6,182 nucleotides of DNA, taken from assembly GCA_016928495.1 (NCBI GenBank), contig JAFGKQ010000007.1, forward strand, positions 1 through 6,182, given 5' to 3'. Of the stretch, positions 1 through 5,517 are shown piece by piece. Positions within the stretch are counted from its first letter, which is position 1; each line of letters begins with the position of its first letter. The notes beneath the pieces are model-generated. The model worked only from the letters and a program-made list of their open reading frames with translations. It did not search any database and had not been told where the DNA came from. A program made the position numbers and the translations under genes. The DNA is from Candidatus Fermentibacterales bacterium (GTDB lineage: Bacteria; Fermentibacterota; Fermentibacteria; Fermentibacterales; JAFGKQ01).

Positions 1-1368
1 GAGGGCTTCGTCGAGCTGGCGTCCCGGCTGAAGGCCGGCCCGCTGCTCGTGCGCCTCGTCCGCGGCAACGGCGGCGTGGCAGGCGCGGGGCCGGTGCCGA
101 TGGAGGAGCTCGAGGCCATCGGCAGAGGCCGCCCGCTTCCGGATCCGCCGGGGCCGGAGGACATCGCTGCCATCTGCTATACCTCGGGAACCATGGGAAG
201 GGCCAAGGGTGTCGTGCTCACCCACTCCAACATCTGCAGCGTCATCAACCAGATGCTCAGGCTGGTGGACCTGAGGAGGGACGATGTCTTCCTTTCGGTC
301 CTCCCGGTCCACCACACCTACGAGTGCACCTGCGGCCTGTTGGCCCCCATGCACATGCAGGCCACGGTGGCGTTCTGCAGGGGGCTGCGTCATGTCGCCG
401 AGGACCTCGCAGGGTCAGGGGCCACGGTGATGCTGGGGGTGCCTCTGCTGTGGGAGTCGATGTACCGCAGGGTGATCGACGGCATAAAGGGTCGCAGGGG
501 CGGCGCTCTGAGGCTGGCCTTCGGAACCGCTGCCTCCAGGGTCCTGGGCCTGTTCGGACGTGAGGGTGATCGCCGGAGGCTATTGGCTCCACTGCACCGG
601 AGACTCGGCGGACGAGTCAGGCTCTTCGTCTCCGGAGGCGCTGCGCAGGATCCCCTGGTGTCCAGAGGGTTCAGGGATCTCGGCTTCGATTTCATCCAGG
701 GATACGGTCTGACCGAGGCCTCACCCCTCATCGCGGTCAACCGTGAAACGGCGTTCAGGGACTCGTCAGTGGGGCTGCCGCTTCCCGACATGGACGTCAG
801 GATAGACGATCCCGACGGGGAGGGCAACGGAGAGATCGTCGTCCGTGGCCCCAACGTCATGGTTGGATACCACGAGGACCCCGAGGAGACCAGGGCGGTC
901 CTGAGGGACGGCTGGCTGCACACGGGCGACCTCGGGCACTTCGACAGGGACGGCTTCCTGTACGTTACCGGGAGAAAGAAGAACGTCATCATCGCGAAGA
1001 ACGGCAAGAACGTCTATCCCGAGGAGCTGGAGGTCGTGCTCACGAGGTCCGCGCTGATCAGCGAGGCGATGGTCTTCGGGAGGCAGTCCGCCAGCAAGGG
1101 GGAGGAGATCGCAGCGGTCGTCGTCGCCGACACGGAAGCCCTCATAGGGGCCCTCGAGAGCTCCGGGCGCAGGCTCTCCAGGGAGATAGCCGCCGAGCTC
1201 CTGCGCGGTGAGATAAGGAGTTTCAACCAGAGTCAGCCCGCGTTCAAGAGGATAGCCAGTTTCGTGATCTTCGAGGGCGAGCTGCCCAGGACCACGACCA
1301 GGAAGATCAGGCGCCGGGATGTCCTGAGAGAGGTCGGACTGGCCCCCGGGGAGAGCTTCGGGGTCTGA
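1..1368 (+). CDS. AMP-forming acyl-CoA synthetase (long-chain fatty acid-CoA ligase type), C-terminal part, 5' truncated by window edge
   Basis: This ANL-superfamily adenylating enzyme is predicted to activate a carboxylic acid, probably a long-chain fatty acid, with ATP to an acyl-AMP and then pass the acyl group to CoA. The frame is open to base 1 with no stop, so the GTG at 49 is not a real start; about 150-200 N-terminal residues are probably missing. Motifs in order: the phosphate-binding loop YTSGTMGRAKG (from base 178), PVHHTYE (A4-like, about 304-324), QGYGLTEASP (A5, about 697-726), WLHTGD (916-933, ribose-binding Asp), GRKKNVIIAKNGKNVYPEE (about 970-1026, hinge/A8) and LPRTTTRKI (about 1285-1308), whose Lys at 1303-1305 is the expected A10 catalytic lysine. 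Relative to the usual SGTTGxPKG loop, Met replaces the second Thr and Ala replaces Pro. No membrane segment is apparent. The chain ends at TGA 1366-1368. Family assignment is firm; chain-length preference, and acyl-CoA versus acyl-ACP ligase activity, cannot be read from the sequence. Confidence 0.9.
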   Translation, partial: EGFVELASRLKAGPLLVRLVRGNGGVAGAGPVPMEELEAIGRGRPLPDPPGPEDIAAICYTSGTMGRAKGVVLTHSNICSVINQMLRLVDLRRDDVFLSVLPVHHTYECTCGLLAPMHMQATVAFCRGLRHVAEDLAGSGATVMLGVPLLWESMYRRVIDGIKGRRGGALRLAFGTAASRVLGLFGREGDRRRLLAPLHRRLGGRVRLFVSGGAAQDPLVSRGFRDLGFDFIQGYGLTEASPLIAVNRETAFRDSSVGLPLPDMDVRIDDPDGEGNGEIVVRGPNVMVGYHEDPEETRAVLRDGWLHTGDLGHFDRDGFLYVTGRKKNVIIAKNGKNVYPEELEVVLTRSALISEAMVFGRQSASKGEEIAAVVVADTEALIGALESSGRRLSREIAAELLRGEIRSFNQSQPAFKRIASFVIFEGELPRTTTRKIRRRDVLREVGLAPGESFGV

Positions 1369-1404
1369 CTCCGGCCCGGCCCGGGCTTCCTGAGAGGCTC
1401 TTTT
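1351..1404 (+). terminator. weak candidate terminator after the acyl-CoA synthetase gene
   Basis: GAGAGC (1351-1356) can pair with GCTCTT (1397-1402, one G-T wobble), directly beside the only T-run of the gap (1401-1404). Nested inside is a GC-only hairpin, GCCCG (1374-1378) / CGGGC (1382-1386), with a 3-base loop. The outer stem encloses about 40 bases and the inner hairpin lies too far from the T-run for a classical intrinsic terminator. Part of the structure is inside the coding sequence. This is inference only. Confidence 0.25.
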
Positions 1405-1448
1405 CTACTATATTGCGTTGTCGAGGTGCGGTCTCGCCACCATATGTT
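1387..1448 (+). promoter_or_regulatory. AT-rich promoter-like patch upstream of the topoisomerase operon
   Basis: The stretch at about 1400-1420 is conspicuously AT-rich for this GC-rich window. TATATT (1409-1414) matches five of six bases of a sigma-70 -10 box, but no good -35 lies 16-18 bases upstream (TTCCTG at 1387-1392 is poor). A second reading is TTGTCG (1418-1423) as -35 with CATATG (1441-1446, spacing 17) or TATGTT (1443-1448, spacing 19) as -10. Either would place a start of transcription in the gap before the TTG start codon. The gap is where the operon promoter is expected, but the exact boxes are uncertain. Confidence 0.3.
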
Positions 1449-1461
1449 GTGTAGTCACCGA

Positions 1462-1476
1462 CCGTTCCGGGAACGG
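1462..1476. repeat. 7-1-7 inverted repeat (CCGTTCC-G-GGAACGG) overlapping the parE ribosome binding site
   Basis: The two 7-base arms (1462-1468 and 1470-1476) are perfect reverse complements around a single central base. As DNA it could be an operator-like dyad. As RNA it could fold with six pairs and a 3-base loop. The right arm contains the first two G residues of the GGAG ribosome binding site (1475-1478), so folding or protein binding could affect translation of the downstream gene. It is the clearest structured element in the 116-base gap. The symmetry is seen directly; a regulatory role is inference. Confidence 0.55.
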
Positions 1477-1478
1477 AG
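1475..1478 (+). promoter_or_regulatory. ribosome binding site supporting the TTG start of parE
   Basis: GGAG lies six bases upstream of TTG at 1485. An in-frame TAG at 1452-1454 closes the frame upstream, and no ATG, GTG or TTG occurs between it and 1485. The next in-frame start candidate, GTG at 1521, has no well-spaced ribosome binding site. The TTG is therefore the best start. Confidence 0.7.
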
Positions 1479-1484
1479 ATCCGC

Positions 1485-3302
1485 TTGACCAATAGCCCGG
1501 AGGCCCTTCCGACAGCAGAGGTGTACGACGAGAGCAAGGTGAAGACGCTCTCCTCGATAGAGCACATCAGGCTGCGCACGGGAATGTACATCGGCAGGCT
1601 TGGGGACGGCAGCCACCCGGAGGACGGCATCTACGTCATGTTCAAAGAAGTCGTGGACAACGCGATAGACGAGTTCATCATGGGCCACGGCAACAGGATC
1701 GTCATCAGGCTCGAGGACGGCTTATGCTCCGTGAGGGACTACGGCAGGGGAATTCCCCTGGGCAAGCTCGTCGAGTGCGTCTCAGAGATCAACACGGGCG
1801 CCAAGTACAACGACGACGTCTTCCAGTTCAGCGTAGGCCTGAACGGAATAGGGACCAAGGCAGTCAACGCGCTCTCGAGCGATTTCAGGGTGGTCACCCA
1901 GAGGGACGGCAGGTTCAGGGAGGCCAGGTTTGCCCGGGGCGAGCTGGTGGGGGAGAAGGAGGGCGAGACCAGGTCCCGCAACGGCACCCTGGTCGAGTTC
2001 ACGCCCGATCCGGAGATCTTCGGAAGCTACGCATTCCGTTACGAGTACCTCGCCCGCAGGCTCTGGCACTACGCCTACCTCAACTCGGGCCTGAAGCTGG
2101 TCTTCAACGGCGAGACCTTCCAGTCCGAGAGCGGGCTTCGCGACCTGCTCTTCGAGGAGGTCGGCGAGTCCGGGCTGTACGAGATCGTCCACTTCAGGGA
2201 GAAGATGCTCGAGTTCGCGCTTGTCCACACCAACGAGTACGGCGAGCGCTACTTCTCCTTCGCCAACGGGCAGCACACCACTGCGGGGGGAGCTCACCTG
2301 TCCGCCTTCAAGGAAGGCATCGTAAAAGCGCTGAACGAGTTCACCTCCAAGAGCTACTCCGGCGACGTCGTGAGGGAGGGCATGATAGGGGCCATCTCTA
2401 TCAGGCTCAAGGACCCGGTGTTCGAGTCCCAGACCAAGACCAGGCTGGGCAACAGCGAGATCAGGGGCTGGGTCTCCGGGGCGGTGAGGCAGGCCCTCGA
2501 GCAGCACATGCACCGCTACCCGGAGTTCGCGAAGACCCTGGTAGCGAAGGTCGAGTCCAACCAGAAGCTCAGGACCGAGCTGCAGAGCGTGAAGAAGCAG
2601 GCCAGAGAGCGCGCGAAGCAGATAGCCCTGAGGATCCCGAACCTCAAGGACTGCAAGATCCATCTGGGCGACGACGACAGGAGGGCGGAGGAGAGTACCG
2701 TCTTCATCACCGAGGGCCAGAGCGCCGCCGGGAGCATGATCTCCAGCCGTGACGTCCGCACTCAGGCCGTCTTCGCGCTCAGGGGCAAGCCGCTTAACGT
2801 CTTCGGCCACAGGCAGGCGACCGTCTACAGGAACGAGGAGATCTACAACCTGATGCAGGCCCTCGGGATCGAGGGCGGGATAGAGGGCCTGCGCTACAAC
2901 AGGGTCGTGCTGGCGACGGATGCCGATGTCGACGGGCTTCACATCCGTAACCTGCTGCTCACCCTCTTCCTCCACTTCTTCGAGTCCCTCGTGCTGGACA
3001 ATCACCTCTTCATACTCGAGACACCCCTGTTCAGAGCCAGGGACAAGAAGCGGACCGTCTACTGCTACTCGGAAGAGGAGAAGCGGAAGGCCCTCGACTC
3101 CTTCGGAGGCAGGGCGGAGGTCACCAGGTTCAAGGGCCTGGGGGAGATCTCCCCGGGGGAGTTCGGGAGGTTCATAGGGGAGAAGATGCGGCTCCAGTCC
3201 GTGTCCATCACGCACCTCAAGGAAGTCCCGGACATGCTCGAGTTCTTCATGGGGCGCAACACCCCGGAGCGCAAGCAGTTCATCATCGACAACCTGGCCT
3301 GA
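1485..3302 (+). CDS. parE: DNA topoisomerase IV subunit B (ParE/GyrB family ATPase subunit)
   Basis: ATP-binding subunit of a type IIA topoisomerase: it dimerises as an ATP-driven gate and supplies the TOPRIM metal site for DNA cleavage with the partner encoded next. The 605 residues are about ParE length and lack the large insertion of E. coli GyrB. The N-terminal GHKL ATPase shows RTGMYIGRLGDGSHPEDG (31-48), KEVVDNAIDE with E55, D58 and N59, DYGRGIP (85-91) and GLNGIG (118-123). The transducer domain carries the QTK loop (316-318, K318 expected to contact ATP phosphate). The TOPRIM domain has E410 in TEGQSAAGS and TDADVDG with D479, D481 and D483, the metal ligands. The C-terminus has RFKGLGEISPGEF and MGRNTPERKQFIIDNL, typical of the family. 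The form GDGSHPEDGIY...DEFIMG resembles Bacteroidota-type ParE. Unusually, Q412 replaces the Asp of the common EGDSA motif. The gene starts with TTG and is followed after 22 bases by its partner. GyrB cannot be excluded by this subunit alone; the partner's lack of a GyrA box favours topoisomerase IV. Confidence 0.88.
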   Translation: MTNSPEALPTAEVYDESKVKTLSSIEHIRLRTGMYIGRLGDGSHPEDGIYVMFKEVVDNAIDEFIMGHGNRIVIRLEDGLCSVRDYGRGIPLGKLVECVSEINTGAKYNDDVFQFSVGLNGIGTKAVNALSSDFRVVTQRDGRFREARFARGELVGEKEGETRSRNGTLVEFTPDPEIFGSYAFRYEYLARRLWHYAYLNSGLKLVFNGETFQSESGLRDLLFEEVGESGLYEIVHFREKMLEFALVHTNEYGERYFSFANGQHTTAGGAHLSAFKEGIVKALNEFTSKSYSGDVVREGMIGAISIRLKDPVFESQTKTRLGNSEIRGWVSGAVRQALEQHMHRYPEFAKTLVAKVESNQKLRTELQSVKKQARERAKQIALRIPNLKDCKIHLGDDDRRAEESTVFITEGQSAAGSMISSRDVRTQAVFALRGKPLNVFGHRQATVYRNEEIYNLMQALGIEGGIEGLRYNRVVLATDADVDGLHIRNLLLTLFLHFFESLVLDNHLFILETPLFRARDKKRTVYCYSEEEKRKALDSFGGRAEVTRFKGLGEISPGEFGRFIGEKMRLQSVSITHLKEVPDMLEFFMGRNTPERKQFIIDNLA

Positions 3303-3316
3303 CGAACGGAGCCTTC

Positions 3317-3321
3317 AGGGA
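3317..3321 (+). promoter_or_regulatory. ribosome binding site candidate for parC
   Basis: AGGGA lies three bases before ATG 3325, which is tight; CGGAG at 3307-3311 lies 13 bases before it, which is long. Either or both could serve. The 22-base gap leaves no room for a separate promoter and terminator and supports cotranscription with the preceding subunit gene. Confidence 0.45.
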
Positions 3322-3324
3322 CCC

Positions 3325-5517
3325 ATGCCCAAGTCCGAGCTCTACGGGCTGTACGAGAAGAACTTCCTCGACTACGCCTCCTACGTCATACAGGAGCGCG
3401 CGATACCCGAGGCGTCGGACGGACTGAAACCCGTCCAGAGACGCATCCTCTGGTCTCTCAAAGAGATGGATGACGGCAGGCTCAACAAGGTAGCCAACGT
3501 CATCGGCCACTGCATGCGATACCACCCCCACGGTGACCAGTCGATCGGGAGCGCCCTGGTCTCGTTGGCCTCCAGGGGCTTCTTCATCGAGACCCAGGGA
3601 AACTTCGGCAACATCCTGACCGGCGACGAGGCATCGGCTCCCCGCTACATCGAGTGCAGGCTGACCCAGCTCGCGCGTGACGTCCTCTTCGACGACGACC
3701 TGACCGAGTTCGTGGACAGCTACGACGGCAGGAACCGGGAGCCTGTCGTTCTGCCGGCCAGGCTGCCCGTTCTGCTGTTGCTGGGCGCCGAGGGAATAGC
3801 GGTAGGCATGTCCACCAGGATCCTGCCTCACAACTTCTGCGAGGTCATCAGGGCGCAGATCGCCGTCCTGCAGGAACGGGAGTTCAGCCTGCTGCCGGAC
3901 TTCCCTCAGGGCGGCATAATGGACGCCTCAGACTACCAGGATGGCAACGGCCGGGTACGGATAAGGGCCAGGATCGAGAGGAAGGACGACAAGAGGCTGG
4001 TCATCAGGGAGCTCCCCTGGTCCACCACCACTGAGACCCTCCTGGCGTCCATCGAAGCGGCGGCGAAAAAGGGCAGGATCAAGCTCAGCTCGATCGAGGA
4101 CTTCACGACGGACTCGGTCGAGATCCAGATCACCCTCGGCAGGGGCATCCACACCGACGAGGGGGTTGACCAGCTCTATGCCCACACCGACTGCGAGATA
4201 ACCATTTCCCCCTCGATGCTGGTCATCCAGGAGGGCCGCCCCATCCAGACCACGGTGCCGGACCTGCTGCGATACAACACCGACCTCCTGCTCTACTACC
4301 TGCGGAGGCAGCTCGAGATAAGGCTGGAGAGGCTTCAGGAGCGCTTCTTCTGGATGACCCTGGAGCAGATCTACGTGGAGAACCGCCTCTACAAGGAGAT
4401 CGAGGAGTGCGGGACGTGGGACGAGGTAGTCGAGCGCGCCACCGGGAGCCTCGAGCCTTTCGCGGAGCAGTTGCCCCGCCCCGTCACGCCGGAGGACATA
4501 GACAGGCTGCTGGCCCTCAGGCTCAGGCGCATCACCAGGTTCGACATAGAGAAGCACAGGAAGGACATCAGGGAGGTGAAGGGGGAAATACGTAAGACCC
4601 GCGCTCACCTCAAGGACGTGAAGGCTTACGCCACGGGCTTCCTGGAGAAGCTGCTCGAGGACTACGGCGACAGGTTCACTCGCCGCACGAGCATCGAGGA
4701 GCTGTCCGACATCGACACGCAGGAGATCGCCCTGAAGAACCTGAGGCTCTCCTACGATCCCGAGTCGGGGTTCGTCGGCACGTCCGTCCGGGGCGAGAGA
4801 ACGCTGGCGGTCAGTGAGTACGACAGGGTGATCATCTTCGACTCCTCCGGCACCTACAGGGTTCTCCCCATAGAGGACAAGACATTCGTGGACGTCAACA
4901 TCGTTCACTTCGACATCTACGACCGTGACAGGGTCTACGCCGTCGTCCACCGGGAGGAGGAGTCGAGGCTGGCCTGCGCCAAGAGGTTCAGCGTGGGCGG
5001 CGCCATAATGGGCAAGGAGTACCGCTACTTCCCCGAGGGCTGCTCGCTCATGCTGTTCTCGGCCAATCCGGAGTCACGCCTGGAGTACTGGTTCGAGCGC
5101 AGGAAGCGCCAGCGGACCTTCAAGGGCTCGACGGAGTTGTCCGACCTGAGGCTGCTCGGGGCTTCCGCTAGTGGTTCCAGGCTTGCCGGCACCAGGGTGA
5201 TCTCGAGCATCAAGGAGATCGAGCCCAGGCCGGAGCAGGATGACGAGCGGGCAGAGCCCGGCGCAGGGGAGACGGAGGGGGAGGACCGCGAGTCCGGGGC
5301 CGAGGAGCCTCCCCGGGAAGAGAAGCCCGCGGAGGAGCCTTCCTCTCCGGAGGACTCGGCGGAAGAACCGGTTCCGGAGACCCGTCCCGACGTGTCGGGG
5401 CTCCTCGCGAGGGCCGACAGGCTTGCGAAGCGAGCCCACAGGGTGGTCGAGGCGGCCGAGCGCGGCGAACAGGTATCCGACCTGTTCGACGATCCGGAGG
5501 ACGAGGCTCCGGACTAG
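3325..5517 (+). CDS. parC: DNA topoisomerase IV subunit A (ParC/GyrA family), with acidic disordered C-terminal tail
   Basis: DNA-cleaving subunit that pairs with the upstream ATPase subunit to decatenate or relax DNA. The 730 residues are near E. coli ParC length. The winged-helix core carries DGLKPVQRR (32-40), HPHGD (67-71), QGNFGNILTG (91-100) and APRYIE, with R107 and catalytic Y108 expected to form the 5'-phosphotyrosyl link. LLGAEGIAVGMST and ILPHN (about 152-170) and PDFPQGG (191-197) follow in the tower region. Residues about 320-450 are charged and helical, fitting the coiled-coil arm and C-gate. A reduced beta-pinwheel-like domain (about 465-632) has no QRRGGKG GyrA box, which argues for topoisomerase IV over gyrase. 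The tail is unusual: residues 631-690 contain 24 Asp/Glu and 11 Pro, then a probable basic amphipathic helix (691-714) and an acidic end containing QVSDLF (716-721). The positions matching E. coli GyrA Ser83 and Asp87 are Q72 and S76. The stop TAG overlaps the convergent purC stop. Confidence 0.88.
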   Translation: MPKSELYGLYEKNFLDYASYVIQERAIPEASDGLKPVQRRILWSLKEMDDGRLNKVANVIGHCMRYHPHGDQSIGSALVSLASRGFFIETQGNFGNILTGDEASAPRYIECRLTQLARDVLFDDDLTEFVDSYDGRNREPVVLPARLPVLLLLGAEGIAVGMSTRILPHNFCEVIRAQIAVLQEREFSLLPDFPQGGIMDASDYQDGNGRVRIRARIERKDDKRLVIRELPWSTTTETLLASIEAAAKKGRIKLSSIEDFTTDSVEIQITLGRGIHTDEGVDQLYAHTDCEITISPSMLVIQEGRPIQTTVPDLLRYNTDLLLYYLRRQLEIRLERLQERFFWMTLEQIYVENRLYKEIEECGTWDEVVERATGSLEPFAEQLPRPVTPEDIDRLLALRLRRITRFDIEKHRKDIREVKGEIRKTRAHLKDVKAYATGFLEKLLEDYGDRFTRRTSIEELSDIDTQEIALKNLRLSYDPESGFVGTSVRGERTLAVSEYDRVIIFDSSGTYRVLPIEDKTFVDVNIVHFDIYDRDRVYAVVHREEESRLACAKRFSVGGAIMGKEYRYFPEGCSLMLFSANPESRLEYWFERRKRQRTFKGSTELSDLRLLGASASGSRLAGTRVISSIKEIEPRPEQDDERAEPGAGETEGEDRESGAEEPPREEKPAEEPSSPEDSAEEPVPETRPDVSGLLARADRLAKRAHRVVEAAERGEQVSDLFDDPEDEAPD
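5493..5513. repeat. 7-bp inverted repeat at the parC/purC convergent junction
   Basis: TCCGGAG (5493-5499) and CTCCGGA (5507-5513) are perfect reverse complements separated by 7 bases, directly before the shared stop tetramer. It could form a hairpin in either transcript, but neither side is followed by a T-run, so it is not a standard intrinsic terminator. It might stabilise a 3' end or be chance in GC-rich coding sequence. Confidence 0.4.
5514..5517. other. convergent stop-codon overlap (CTAG)
   Basis: The palindromic tetramer CTAG holds TAG of parC on the + strand (5515-5517) and TAG of purC on the - strand (5514-5516). The two genes meet tail to tail with a 4-base overlap and no intergenic space. 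Confidence 0.9.

Noticed and set aside
1425-1441. Imperfect hairpin GGTGCG...CGCCACC in the gap, considered as a riboswitch or small RNA element.
   Set aside because: The stem is short, contains a bulge and competes with an alternative CGAG/CTCG pairing; there is no resemblance to a known riboswitch core, and the gap is too small for one.
1724-2752. A 342-codon + strand frame overlapping parE.
   Set aside because: Out-of-frame shadow, rich in Arg, Gln and Gly with no motif, while the other frame encodes intact GHKL and transducer motifs.
1782-3215. A 477-codon open frame on the - strand inside parE.
   Set aside because: It lies wholly antisense to a gene with clear catalytic motifs. Its translation is rich in Leu, Val, Gly and Glu with no recognisable motif, as expected from GC-biased third positions keeping the opposite strand open.
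3928-4950. A 340-codon open frame on the - strand inside parC.
   Set aside because: Antisense shadow of a conserved gene, with low-complexity Leu/Val/Asp/Gly composition and no domain signature.
5215-5517. Possible frameshift creating an artificial acidic tail on ParC.
   Set aside because: The tail frame keeps GC-rich third positions, continues without interruption from the CTD and ends at a plausible stop abutting purC. The alternative frames give Arg/Pro-rich nonsense.
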